From assembly GCA_035502855.1 (NCBI GenBank), contig DATJTX010000039.1:90066-154065 (forward strand): a DNA stretch of 64,000 nt, read 5' to 3'. Shown here piece by piece: positions 9,356-18,034 of the stretch; the stretch's first letter is position 1; the number at the start of each line of letters is the position of its first letter. Made by a program: the position numbers and the translations under genes. Below the pieces are notes generated by a model. That model made no database searches. It worked only from the letters and a program-made list of their open reading frames with translations, and was not told the origin of the DNA. The stretch is from Candidatus Baltobacteraceae bacterium (lineage in GTDB: Bacteria > Vulcanimicrobiota > Vulcanimicrobiia > Vulcanimicrobiales > Vulcanimicrobiaceae).

Positions 9356-12059
9356 GGGCCCGCGCGTTACCGAGCAGCCGCTCGAGCGCGGCGATCACGT
9401 CGCCGATCACGGCCGGACGGCTCAACGTCACCGACGCACCGAGCCGCGGCGGCACGCCGCTTCCGATCGCGATCAGCGGGACGTTGCGTTCCCGGCTGAA
9501 GGCACGAAATTGCACAGCGGCCTTGTTCGAGAGCGTGTCGGGTGCGGAGAGCACGACCGCATCGAACGGCTGCGCATCGGCAGTCGCGAGCACCTCTTCG
9601 ATGCTCGACGCGGCGAGAACGCGGTAGCCCGCCTCTTGAAGTCCGTAGGCGAGAAACGAACGATCGCGTTCCGGGTCGAGCAGCAAAATCGTACGCGGCG
9701 CAAAACGGCGATCGGCTTTGCGCGGCAACACGACGGTGAAGGTGCTGCCGTTGCCTTCTTCGCTTTCGACGGCGATGGTGCCGCCGTGCAGCTGCACGAG
9801 CTGCTTGGTCAGGAACAGGCCGAACCCGGTTCCCGAGATCCGCATCTTGCGAGCGTTCGACGCGCGCGTGAAGCGGTCGAAGACCCGCGAAAGCTCGCCC
9901 AGCGGAATGCCGATGCCGTAATCGCGCACGACGATCGTCACCGTCTCGCGGCCGCCTGTAGCCGTGACCGCGGGATCCGGTCCTTCGGGCGTATATTTTA
10001 TGGCGTTATCGATCAGATTGCTGAAGACTTGGCGCAAGCGGTCTTGATCGCCGGTAATATGGACGTCCCCTTCGATGAGCAACGCCACCGTGCGGCGGTC
10101 CTTCTGCTGGGTGACGATCGAGTCGAGCAATTCAGCGAGGTCGACCTCGCCGAGCTGCAGCACCACCTCGTTGCGTTCCAGGCGCGAGAGCGTGAGCGTG
10201 TCGGTCGCCAGCTCCGAGAGCTGCAGCGCCGATCCTTTGATCGTTTCGAGAAAATCGCGTTGCTCGTCGTTGACGTCGCCGACCTCACTCGTCAAATCGG
10301 CAAATCCCACGATCGAAGTCAGCGGCCCGCGAAAGTCGTGCGCCAGCATTGCGATCAAGTCGCTCTTGGTCTGATTGAGTTCCAAAACCGCGCTGCGCCG
10401 CTCCTCGACCTCGTGATAGAGCGAGACGTTGCGAAGAGCCACCGCAAAATATTCCGCGATCAGATCGAAAACGAACAAATCGGTATTGCGCAGCGTCCGG
10501 CCGGCTCGAGGCCGCATCTCGAGCACGTAGCGCGCCTCTCCGAATCGGCCGCTGTAGGCGATCGTCCGCATTGCGCCATCGTCGACGACGCGGACGCGCT
10601 CCTTGACCGCGCGCTCGACCAATGAATCGGCTCGCCCGCGGTCCCAAATTGCCGATCCGAGCTCGTCGACCCCGACGCAGATGCCATCGTCGTCCACGGC
10701 AAGCACGCGCGCCTCGGTTCCGAGCAGTTGCGAGGTGACCTCGCGAACCGTGCTCACGACGCTGGTCGTATCGAGCGTGGTGAAGAGCCGGCGCGCGGCG
10801 CGGGTGAGCAGCAAGAGCCGGTCGTGCTCCTCGGCGAGCGCCGACGTGCGTTCGACGTCGGCGGTGATGTCGCGCTCGATCGAGATCCAATGAGTCACCG
10901 ATCCGGCGGCATTGCGGATGGGGTGGAGCGAAACCTGATTCCAATACGTCGAGCCGTCTTTCCGATAGCTCGCGATCTCTGCCTGAGCCGGCATCCCGCT
11001 CGCGACTGCCTCGCGCGCCACCTGCATCCCATCGTCGTCCGGCATGCCTTTGCGGAAGAACGCGAGTTCGCGACCGATCGACTCCTCCGGCGTGTACCCG
11101 GCCTGGGCGACGAACGCGTCGTTCGCGTACGAGAGAACGAGCTCACCGTTTTCGGCAACGGTGTATACGAGAATGACGTCGCCCGCGGCGTTCATCGCTC
11201 CGAGCAACAGCGCGATCTCTCGCTCCTGCGCTTTGCGCTGTGTCACCTCGAGCGCGATCGCGTGGAGGCGCTCCTCGCCCGCGTCTTCGCTGACGTCGAT
11301 GCGCAGTTCAACCGGGTAGCTCCTACCATCGCGCCGAACGAGTTCAACCTCTCGTACGACTTCCTCGCGCTTGCGCCCGCGCGCGATAATGTCGCGCACG
11401 TCCGCGCCGGTCAAATTCGGAATCACGTCGTAGACCGACATCCCCACCAGCTCCGCGATCGAATAGCCGAGGCGTTCGCACGCGCCGCGCGAGGCGAAAA
11501 AGATGGTCAGCGACTTCGCGTTGACGACGAACAGGTCGACATGGGCGGCGTCGATGAGCGAGAGAAACCGCTTACGCGCCTCGAGCGGGTTCATCAACGC
11601 GTCCGCCAGCAGCCGTAACGTGTTGAGCTTGGCTTGGGTAATCGTTCGGGCAGCGTGGTCCATGACGCAAAGCGTCCCGATCGTGTAGCCGGACGGCGTC
11701 GTGAGCGGCACGCCGGCATAGAAGCGTACGTGCGGCTCGCCCTTCACCAGCGGGTTCTCGCGAAAGCGCGGGTCGGCGGAAGCATCGGTCACGACCGCCG
11801 GCTCACCCGATGCAACGACGTACGAGCAGAAGGCGACCTCGCGTGGCGTCTCGCGCACGTCGATCCCGCGGTAGGATTTGAACCATTGCCGGTGCTCGTC
11901 GACCAAGGAGATTGCGGCTATCGGCGCGCCGCTGACTTGTTGCGCGAGCTTGATGAACGGCTCGTACGCCGCCGCTTCTCGTGCATCGAGCAGCTGATAC
12001 GAGTCGAGCGCCTCGAGCCGTTCCGCTTCGTTGGACGGGATCGGCGCGGGCTCTATCAT
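9345..12059 (-). CDS. GAF/PAS multi-sensor hybrid histidine kinase
   Basis: 904 residues without obvious membrane helices. Order: GAF (~20-160; PIAAISLVDEHRQWFKS, FYAGVPLTTPSG), two PAS domains (~165-285 and ~290-410, the second with WISIERDITA), a GAF-like stretch (~420-560), HisKA with LAHDFRGPLTSIVGFADL (the phospho-accepting His), HATPase_c with NLIDNAIKYTPEG, DYGIGIP and GTGFGLFLTKQ, and a C-terminal receiver-like domain (~800-900). The receiver keeps an acidic start (LLLDPERD), but the phosphorylated Asp is Ser (FDAVVLSAPD), so it is probably a pseudo-receiver. No cognate regulator is adjacent. The hydrolase upstream overlaps by 4 bp. Confidence 0.85.
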   Translation of the reverse strand: MIEPAPIPSNEAERLEALDSYQLLDAREAAAYEPFIKLAQQVSGAPIAAISLVDEHRQWFKSYRGIDVRETPREVAFCSYVVASGEPAVVTDASADPRFRENPLVKGEPHVRFYAGVPLTTPSGYTIGTLCVMDHAARTITQAKLNTLRLLADALMNPLEARKRFLSLIDAAHVDLFVVNAKSLTIFFASRGACERLGYSIAELVGMSVYDVIPNLTGADVRDIIARGRKREEVVREVELVRRDGRSYPVELRIDVSEDAGEERLHAIALEVTQRKAQEREIALLLGAMNAAGDVILVYTVAENGELVLSYANDAFVAQAGYTPEESIGRELAFFRKGMPDDDGMQVAREAVASGMPAQAEIASYRKDGSTYWNQVSLHPIRNAAGSVTHWISIERDITADVERTSALAEEHDRLLLLTRAARRLFTTLDTTSVVSTVREVTSQLLGTEARVLAVDDDGICVGVDELGSAIWDRGRADSLVERAVKERVRVVDDGAMRTIAYSGRFGEARYVLEMRPRAGRTLRNTDLFVFDLIAEYFAVALRNVSLYHEVEERRSAVLELNQTKSDLIAMLAHDFRGPLTSIVGFADLTSEVGDVNDEQRDFLETIKGSALQLSELATDTLTLSRLERNEVVLQLGEVDLAELLDSIVTQQKDRRTVALLIEGDVHITGDQDRLRQVFSNLIDNAIKYTPEGPDPAVTATGGRETVTIVVRDYGIGIPLGELSRVFDRFTRASNARKMRISGTGFGLFLTKQLVQLHGGTIAVESEEGNGSTFTVVLPRKADRRFAPRTILLLDPERDRSFLAYGLQEAGYRVLAASSIEEVLATADAQPFDAVVLSAPDTLSNKAAVQFRAFSRERNVPLIAIGSGVPPRLGASVTLSRPAVIGDVIAALERLLGNARAPKP

Positions 12060-12856
12060 CGGCTTGGAACCAGCTCGAGAAAATCCGCCAGTACCGTGTT
12101 GAAGGCCGGCGCATTATCGGCGTTGGCGACGTGACCCGCGTCCGGAATCACGGCGAACCGCGATCCCGCGATCCCCGCGGCGATCTCGCGCGAGAGCGCC
12201 GCGGGAGCAATCGTATCGTTTTCGCCGATGCAGACGAGCGCTTTGACGTCGATCGTTCCGAGCATCGAGCGGTAATCGCCGGTCCAGGTCGCTTCGGTCG
12301 CGGCGAGATATGACTCGACGCTCTTACACGACATCTGTTCGAGCGTCTGGCGTAAACGGGCCGGCGGCATCGCGCCCAGGCGCGACGCGCGCTCGCGCGC
12401 AAACGCCTCCATACTGCCTGCAGCACGCACGGCGCTCTTGATGCCGTCGGCATACATGCGCGCGTTTGGATAGCAGGCGAAACTTCCGAGAATTACCAGA
12501 GCGTCGATGCGCTCCCGCGCGATCTCCCAAAGTTCGAAGGCGACCACCCCGCCGAGACTGCAGCCGACGATCGTCGCCCGTTCGATGCCGCGTGAATCCA
12601 TCGCCGCGAGCACGTCGGCTGCGTAGCCGCCGCGCGTGATGGCGCTCGGAGACGGTTCCGGCTTGGGCACGCCGTTGCCGCGCAGTTCGACGGCAATCGC
12701 GCGCGCGCAACCGGAGAGGGCGCGCACCTGCGCGTCCCAGATCGCCGCCGTCGAGCCGACGCCGTGCACGAAAACCAGCGCGGGTCCATGCGATCCTTCG
12801 TACCGGACCGCCGACGCGACGCCGTCGGACGCCTTCACCGGCATCGTTTCGATCAC
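12056..12856 (-). CDS. Alpha/beta hydrolase (3-oxoadipate enol-lactonase-like)
   Basis: 266 residues from a GTG; a likelier start may be the ATG at 12844. Typical fold motifs: LVFVHGVGSTAAIWD (oxyanion region), nucleophile elbow GCSLGG, acid in CIGENDTIAP, and catalytic His in DAGHVANADNAPAFN. The overall pattern resembles PcaD-type lactonases and esterases, but nothing in the context fixes the substrate. It overlaps polX by 4 bp upstream and the sensor kinase by 4 bp downstream, so the three genes probably form one transcript. Confidence 0.85.
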   Translation of the reverse strand: MIETMPVKASDGVASAVRYEGSHGPALVFVHGVGSTAAIWDAQVRALSGCARAIAVELRGNGVPKPEPSPSAITRGGYAADVLAAMDSRGIERATIVGCSLGGVVAFELWEIARERIDALVILGSFACYPNARMYADGIKSAVRAAGSMEAFARERASRLGAMPPARLRQTLEQMSCKSVESYLAATEATWTGDYRSMLGTIDVKALVCIGENDTIAPAALSREIAAGIAGSRFAVIPDAGHVANADNAPAFNTVLADFLELVPSR

Positions 12857-14580
12857 GCACGGTTCCTTTTGCGGGCGACGAAAGCGCGCACGTTTTCGAG
12901 CGAACGCGCGTTCAACACGTCCTCCTTGGTGAGCCCGGCACGCCGCGCCTGCCCCACGCCGAGTTCGATCGCCGGCAGATCCTCGATGCCGTGAGCGTCG
13001 GAATCGACGCTGAATGTCACGCCGAACTCCTTGGCGCGGCGAGCCAGCGGCGCGGGCAGATCGAGACGCAGCGCCTGACCGTCGATCTCGAGCGCGGTGC
13101 CGGTGCGAGCCGCAGCCGCGAAGACGGCATCGTGATCGAATTCGTACCCCGGGAAGCTTCCGAGCATCCGCCCGGTGGGATGTCCGATGATCGTCACGTA
13201 GGGATTTTCACACGCGCGGATGATCCGCGCGGTCATGGCCTCGCGCCCGATGTTGAACGCGGAGTGCACGCTCGCGATCACGACGTCGAGCTGCTGCAAG
13301 ACCTCGTCATCGAAATCGAGCGAACCATCGGGAAGAATGTCGACTTCGCTTGCGCAGAGCGTGCGGATCCCGTGACGAGCGCCGATTTCCTCCGCAAGCG
13401 CGCGCTGCTCGCGCAGTTTCCCGGGATCGAGACCGTAACGCGCGCCGCGCCCCCACGAGTGATCGCTGATGGCGTGGTACTCGTAGCCGCGCGCCTTGGC
13501 GGCGGCGATCATCGCTTCGAGCGAATTGCGGCCGTCGCTCCACGTGCAATGCATGTGGAAGTCGCCGCGCACATCACCCACGTCGAGAAGCCTCGGGAGC
13601 GTGCCGTCCAGTGCGCGCTCGATTTCATCGAGTCCGCTGCGCAGTTCCGGCGGAATGTAGGCCATGCCGAGCGCAGCGTAGACGTCCTCTTCATCGGCGC
13701 AGGCGATCGCGTCGCCGGTTTCGAGATTCAGGATACCGTTTTCGCTGACGCGCAACGATTGGCGGACAGCGTACTCGCGCAACTTGATGTTATGTTCGCG
13801 CGAGCCGGTGAAATGCTGCAAAAGATTGCCGTAAAGATGATCCGGCAACACGCGCAGATCGATTTGAAACCCGTCGTCGAGCCAGATACTCGTTTTGGTC
13901 GGGCCTTCGGCGAGCACCGCCCGCGCGCGCTCCCACTTGGCGAAGTAAGCGGTGATCGCACCCGCGTCGGCGGCGGTGCAGACCAGATCGATATCACCGA
14001 CGGTAACCTCTTGCCGACGCGCGCTGCCGGCGTAGGCGAGACGATGGTGCGGTGGGCCGGCGCGCAGGTAATCGATCGCCTCGCTCGCGATCGTAAGCGC
14101 GCGGGCGAGGGGCGCCCGCCGCTGCCGGCCTTTGTAGGCGAGGATGCCTCGCTTCCAGTTTTCGATCGTCTTCGGACCCATCCGCTTCACGCCCGCGAAG
14201 GCCTCGCGTGCGATCGCCTCTTCCAGATCCGCCAGCGAACCGATTTGAAAGTCGTTCCAGAGCGATGCCGCGGTCTTCGCGCCGATCCCGGAAACGCCGA
14301 GAACCTCGATGATCGTCGGCGGAAAGATCGCGTAGAGCTGGTCCAGCACGTCGGCCCCGCCGCGTTCGAGCAGTTGCGCGATGACGAGGGCAATCGACTT
14401 TCCGATGCCGGGAATCTTGGTAAGTTCGCCGGCCGCGGCGACGTCGCGCAGCGGCGGGGCGTTCTCGACCGAGGCCGCCGCCTTCTCGAACGCGGAATAT
14501 TTGTAGAAGCTCTCGCCCGCCATTTCCATGAGCGTACGGATTTCCAGGAGCTTGTTCGCAATTTCAGCGTTGGAAAGCAT
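12853..14580 (-). CDS. polX: DNA polymerase X family with PHP domain
   Basis: 575 residues, the usual length for bacterial PolX. I chose ATG 14580 (MLSNAEIANKLLEIRTLMEMAG), the standard PolX start; upstream in-frame residues are Arg-rich and non-homologous. Order: 8-kDa helix-hairpin-helix region (IPGIGKSIALVIAQLL; VSGIGAKTAASLW), polymerase domain with AGSARRQEVTVGDIDLVC (metal Asp pair) and FQIDLRV, then PHP domain with DFHMHCTWSDG, YHAISDHS, ASEVDIL, VIASVHSAF, GHPTGR and VDSDAH. PolX fills short gaps in base excision repair, and the PHP domain provides 3'-5' exonuclease activity. Stop overlaps the next GTG start. Confidence 0.95.
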   Translation of the reverse strand: MLSNAEIANKLLEIRTLMEMAGESFYKYSAFEKAAASVENAPPLRDVAAAGELTKIPGIGKSIALVIAQLLERGGADVLDQLYAIFPPTIIEVLGVSGIGAKTAASLWNDFQIGSLADLEEAIAREAFAGVKRMGPKTIENWKRGILAYKGRQRRAPLARALTIASEAIDYLRAGPPHHRLAYAGSARRQEVTVGDIDLVCTAADAGAITAYFAKWERARAVLAEGPTKTSIWLDDGFQIDLRVLPDHLYGNLLQHFTGSREHNIKLREYAVRQSLRVSENGILNLETGDAIACADEEDVYAALGMAYIPPELRSGLDEIERALDGTLPRLLDVGDVRGDFHMHCTWSDGRNSLEAMIAAAKARGYEYHAISDHSWGRGARYGLDPGKLREQRALAEEIGARHGIRTLCASEVDILPDGSLDFDDEVLQQLDVVIASVHSAFNIGREAMTARIIRACENPYVTIIGHPTGRMLGSFPGYEFDHDAVFAAAARTGTALEIDGQALRLDLPAPLARRAKEFGVTFSVDSDAHGIEDLPAIELGVGQARRAGLTKEDVLNARSLENVRAFVARKRNRA

Positions 14581-14633
14581 CGATCGATAGGCCTCGTGGA
14601 GATACTTCGGCACGCACGGCGAAAACGCCCCCG

Positions 14634-15161
14634 ATGCACATTCTGCGCATGCGCGACGCGGCGTACGAGAGGAACGGCGAGCAGATCGTAGCGCCGACCA
14701 GCCTCGACCTCGCGCCGGGGGAACGCATGACGCGCGTTTGCGCGAACGGACACGAAGCGGAAGCGCTCGCCATGATGGCGGCGGCACTCGCGCGCGCGAC
14801 GAGCGGGTCGGTGACGATCGGCGAATACGACCCGCGCGTGCAGCCGGTGCACTGCAAGCGCATTGCGGCGTTCGTGCCGCACGATCCGCTCCCGCTCTCG
14901 CAAATGGACGCCGACCGTTACATTGCGTATCGTGCCGCGTTGTGGGACCTCGATCCCCTGCGCGCACGCGCGCATGCTCAACTCCTACTGGAGCGCCTGC
15001 ACGGCCTGCACGAAGCCTTCGCCTATCCGGTGGTCGGCGCTCTCGTGCCCTCGCCGCAATTGCTCGTGCTCGATCGGCCGCAAGCTACATTCACGCCGGC
15101 GATTCTCGAGGCAGCCTCGGGATGCGCGGTCCTGATCGTGCAAGCGCAGGACCGCGCATGA
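14634..15161 (+). CDS. Degenerate ABC-type ATPase-like protein
   Basis: 175 residues. It aligns by eye with the front of an ABC ATPase: SLDLAPGERMTRVCANGHEAEALAMMAAALARATSGSVTIGEYDP sits where LxLxPGExxxLxGPNGAGKSTLLxLLAGLxxPTSGxVxI is expected. The Walker A GxxGxGKS/T is destroyed (no Lys or Ser/Thr), there is no LSGGQ signature, and Walker B survives only as QLLVLDRP without the catalytic Glu. It is also shorter than a full domain. Starts 53 bp from the divergent polX, and its TGA overlaps the ATG of the membrane partner. It probably cannot hydrolyse ATP; a structural or regulatory role with the membrane protein is an inference. Confidence 0.7.
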   Translation: MHILRMRDAAYERNGEQIVAPTSLDLAPGERMTRVCANGHEAEALAMMAAALARATSGSVTIGEYDPRVQPVHCKRIAAFVPHDPLPLSQMDADRYIAYRAALWDLDPLRARAHAQLLLERLHGLHEAFAYPVVGALVPSPQLLVLDRPQATFTPAILEAASGCAVLIVQAQDRA

Positions 15162-15829
15162 GTCCCGGCGCGCTGATGGCGATCGTGAGCGCGCGGCTGC
15201 GCGCCGAACGGCGTTCGCTCGCATTCGCCTGTGCGAGCGCGGCGGTGGTGGGATTCGTGCAGCCGCACGGGATCGCGGCGATCACCGACCCGCTCACCGC
15301 CGACCTTGCGACGCGCAGTGTGTGGCTGGCCGGACCGATGTTCTTCTGCTCGACGATCGGTATCGCGCTCGCGCTCGCCCAAGGTCCCGGCCGTCACACG
15401 TATCTCGATACGACCGAACGCAGCGCACCGCTCTTTGGCCGTGAACTCGCGCGCGCCAAAGCGCTCGCACCCGTCTTGGCGGCCACGCTTTCCGCGCTCG
15501 TCTACTGGGCAGCGCAATACGTGAGCGGCTTCGCCGCGCCGCCAACCTTCTTCATCCTCGCGCTGGCCTGCGTGATCGCGAGCACGCTGGTCGCACTGAA
15601 CGCGACGACGCGCAGCGGCGCTCGGCGTTTGGCGCCGATCGCGCTCGCGGCGGCGACGATCGCGATTGCTTACGTGCTCGCCGTATATGCGGACGCCTAC
15701 TCAACGAAAAGCGGCGACGCCGTCGGCGTCGCCACTGAGCTGATCTTTTGTGCGCTCGCCGGATTCATCGCCCTGCGGCAATACGGCGAATCGCTCGCGC
15801 GTTACGAAGACTTCATCGGTCAAAGCTGA
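15158..15829 (+). CDS. Integral membrane protein, ABC-2-permease-like partner
   Basis: 223 residues with about six hydrophobic segments (for example AFACASAAVVGFVQP, SVWLAGPMFFCSTIGIALALA, FFILALACVIASTLVAL and IALAAATIAIAYVLAVYA). The ATG overlaps the stop of the degenerate ABC ATPase (ATGA), so the two are co-translated. A charged segment with RELARAKALAPVLAATLSAL resembles the coupling region of ABC-2-type permeases. I cannot assign a substrate. It ends 9 bp before the convergent PfpI-like gene. Confidence 0.65.
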   Translation: MSPGALMAIVSARLRAERRSLAFACASAAVVGFVQPHGIAAITDPLTADLATRSVWLAGPMFFCSTIGIALALAQGPGRHTYLDTTERSAPLFGRELARAKALAPVLAATLSALVYWAAQYVSGFAAPPTFFILALACVIASTLVALNATTRSGARRLAPIALAAATIAIAYVLAVYADAYSTKSGDAVGVATELIFCALAGFIALRQYGESLARYEDFIGQS

Positions 15830-15838
15830 GGCTTTGCC

Positions 15839-16402
15839 CTATGCCGACAGCGCCGCCCCAGAGGCGGCGAGCTTTTCGAGCATCGTGCGGTTGAACTGGG
15901 GAAGATCCTCCGCGCCCCGCGTGCTCACCCAATTCGAATCGCCGACCGTCGGCTGATCGCGATAGAGCCCGCCGGCGTTACGAATGTCATCGGCGATCGA
16001 ATGCGCGCCGGTCACCTGCCGGCTGCGCACGAGCTGCGCGGAGATCAGAACTTGCGCACCGTGTCCGACCGAGAAGATCGGCTTCTTGGCCGAATCGAAC
16101 TCACGGACCAGCCGCTGCACTTCCTTGTTCATGCGAATCCGGTCCGGCGAGGTGCCGCCCGGGATCAAGAGCGCGTCGAAATCCTCGGCCGTGCAATCGG
16201 CGACCAGCTCTTCGGCCCGCAAGCTCTGCCCGTCGTCCAACCCGCGCTTTCCGCGGATGCGCGCGCGCGCCCGCTCGTCCAGGCCCACGATCGTAACGAC
16301 CGCCCCGGCCTCCTCGAGCGCGCGCCGCGGCTCGAACAAATCCGCCTCTTCGAATCCATCACCGATCAGCGCGGCGATTCGCTTACCATCAACACCTTGC
16401 AT
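15839..16402 (-). CDS. DJ-1/PfpI-like protein lacking the nucleophilic Cys
   Basis: 187 residues, class I glutamine amidotransferase-like fold: AALIGDGFEEADLFEPRRALEEAG at the start and FDALLIPGGTSPDRIR in the middle match the PfpI/YhbO subfamily. The nucleophile elbow, normally AICHG, reads FSVGHGAQVLI here, so the catalytic Cys is Gly (GGA codon). Glu in the GFEEAD motif remains. PfpI/YhbO proteins act in stress protection or deglycation; with Cys missing, this one is probably catalytically different or a structural paralog. First gene of a short convergent boundary with the ABC-like pair. Confidence 0.8.
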   Translation of the reverse strand: MQGVDGKRIAALIGDGFEEADLFEPRRALEEAGAVVTIVGLDERARARIRGKRGLDDGQSLRAEELVADCTAEDFDALLIPGGTSPDRIRMNKEVQRLVREFDSAKKPIFSVGHGAQVLISAQLVRSRQVTGAHSIADDIRNAGGLYRDQPTVGDSNWVSTRGAEDLPQFNRTMLEKLAASGAALSA

Positions 16403-16429
16403 CGTGGGGCCGATCTTTCGCCCTGTCCG

Positions 16430-16939
16430 CTAGAGTGTCCCACCCGTTTGCTGGACGGCCGCTCGAAGCAGGTAGGCAAGCTCGATTTCGATCTTCCCGA
16501 GCGCATCGAGCACCTCGTCGGCGGCGAGCGCTTGCAATGCGGGGTTGCGTTTGGTCATGTCGCCCTCGGGAACGCGATGGCGCGGATTGATCTCGCGCAT
16601 GTAGATGCGAGCGTCGTAGCGGACCGGGCCTTCGGGCAAAAAGTAGAGCGGGTCGAGGCCGAAGGCATAGACTTCCAGCGAAAGGATCGCTGTTTTCTGG
16701 AGAAACTCGATCGGTCGCGTGCGCAGCGCATGCGCCAACCGCGCGAGTGCCGAGATGCCGATGCGTTCGCTCCCGGCAAGGACGGCGGCAAGACGGTCGA
16801 GCGGCAGGCCGATCGCTTCCGCCAAACGGCCGTGACTGACCTCACGCTCGGCGGCGAGCGCAGTCAGCCCGGCGCCAAAGGCCGCTCCTCCCGCCGTTCC
16901 AACGTGTCCGTCCCAGGCCGGTTCCGCTGCATTGATCAT
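16430..16939 (-). CDS. Uncharacterised protein with XRE-like helix-turn-helix region
   Basis: 169 residues. The stretch LAAEREVSHGRLAEAIGLPLDRLAAVLAGSERIGISALARLAHALRT looks like an XRE-type helix-turn-helix followed by a second repeat. The rest (YFLPEGPVRYDARIYMREINPRHRVPEGD) is not recognised. Start ATG at 16939 overlaps the stop of the Rieske gene upstream (4 bp), so it is expressed with it. Function unknown; a DNA-binding or partner role is possible but not shown. Confidence 0.6.
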   Translation of the reverse strand: MINAAEPAWDGHVGTAGGAAFGAGLTALAAEREVSHGRLAEAIGLPLDRLAAVLAGSERIGISALARLAHALRTRPIEFLQKTAILSLEVYAFGLDPLYFLPEGPVRYDARIYMREINPRHRVPEGDMTKRNPALQALAADEVLDALGKIEIELAYLLRAAVQQTGGTL

Positions 16940-17256
16940 CGCGGGATCGGCTCCGAGGAAAGATAGATGCCGTCCTGCTCGATACGCACGTCGAACCGCG
17001 GAACGAACGCAAAATCACCCAGCGTCAGGTTTCCCGTGCGCAGATCGAAACACCAGGCATGCCACGGGCAGGTGACGGTGAGGCCCTCGACCCAGCCCTC
17101 GGCGATCGGACCGCCTTGGTGCGGACATGCGTTTTCCAGTGCGTAGACCGTTCCGTTCACATTGAACAGGGCGATTTCGTAGCGTCCGACGCGAACGGTT
17201 GCCGACGCACCGGGCGGCACCGCCGCGACGTCGGCGACGCGAATGAATTCCATCAA
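16936..17256 (-). CDS. Rieske-type [2Fe-2S] ferredoxin
   Basis: 106 residues, the length of small soluble Rieske ferredoxins (NirD or dioxygenase ferredoxin type). Cluster ligands are clear: CPHQGGP around residues 44-50 and CPWHAWCFD around 63-71 (Cys-X-His ... Cys-X2-His). No twin-arginine or membrane anchor, so it is a cytoplasmic electron carrier. No oxygenase alpha subunit or reductase is visible nearby, so the partner is unknown. An SDR gene lies 10 bp upstream in the same orientation. Confidence 0.88.
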   Translation of the reverse strand: MMEFIRVADVAAVPPGASATVRVGRYEIALFNVNGTVYALENACPHQGGPIAEGWVEGLTVTCPWHAWCFDLRTGNLTLGDFAFVPRFDVRIEQDGIYLSSEPIPR

Positions 17257-17266
17257 GCCGTGTAAA

Positions 17267-18034
17267 TCAGTACAGCGACTTGATCAGACCGCCGTCGATC
17301 GCGATCGTTTGTCCGCTCACGTACCGCGCGGCCTCGCTGCACAGGAAGGCGATCATCGGCGCAAACTCCGCCGGCGTCGCGACGCGGCCGATCGGCACGT
17401 CGGCCTTTGCCGCTGCCGCTATCGCAGCTTCGTCCGGATACAGTTGACGCAGGCGATCGGTGAGCACGCGGCCGGTTGCGATCGAATTGACGGTGATGCC
17501 GTCTTTGGCGACCTCGATCGAGAGCGTCTTGAGCGCGGCGACGAGTGCGGTGCGAAACGCGTTCGAGAGCGTAAGGTTCGGGATCGGCTGTTTCACCGAA
17601 GACGACGTGAACGCAACGATGCGCCCCCACCGGCTCGCGGCCATGCCCGGCAACACGCCGTAAACGAGCTCGAGCATGCAGCGCAGGACGTTGCGATAGC
17701 CGGCATCCCAATCGTCGAGCGTCATTTTCGTGAACACGCCCGGTTTCGGACCGCCGCCGTTGAGTACGAGGATCTCGACGCCGCCGAACGCGTTGCTGAC
17801 GTCGGCGACCAGTTTTGCAACGGATTTCGTCTCGCTCAAATCGACTTCGAACGCGCGCGCATCGGTCGCGCCCAATTCTTTCGCGCGCTTGGCGACGGCT
17901 TCCAGCCGCTCGCGCCGGCGCGCTGCAACCGCGAGGCTGACGCCTTCGGCGGCAAGCGCGAGCGCGACTGCTTCGCCGATTCCCGCGCTCGCGCCGGTGA
18001 CGAGCGCAACGCGCCCACGAATGCCTAAGTCCAC
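17267..18034 (-). CDS. Short-chain dehydrogenase/reductase
   Basis: 255 residues from GTG 18034. Rossmann motif VALVTGASAGIGEAVALALAAEG, the Asn region ILVLNGGGPKPG, the catalytic Ser in VAFTSSSVKQ, and the C-terminal YVSGQTIAIDGGLIKSLY, all as in FabG-like SDRs. The position of the usual YxxxK reads IPNLTLSNAFRTALVAAL, so the catalytic Tyr and Lys appear to be replaced. Related 'SDR family' proteins with TLSNxxR in this position are widespread, so function as a classical oxidoreductase is uncertain. It overlaps the dehydratase gene by 10 bp. Confidence 0.8.
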   Translation of the reverse strand: MDLGIRGRVALVTGASAGIGEAVALALAAEGVSLAVAARRRERLEAVAKRAKELGATDARAFEVDLSETKSVAKLVADVSNAFGGVEILVLNGGGPKPGVFTKMTLDDWDAGYRNVLRCMLELVYGVLPGMAASRWGRIVAFTSSSVKQPIPNLTLSNAFRTALVAALKTLSIEVAKDGITVNSIATGRVLTDRLRQLYPDEAAIAAAAKADVPIGRVATPAEFAPMIAFLCSEAARYVSGQTIAIDGGLIKSLY

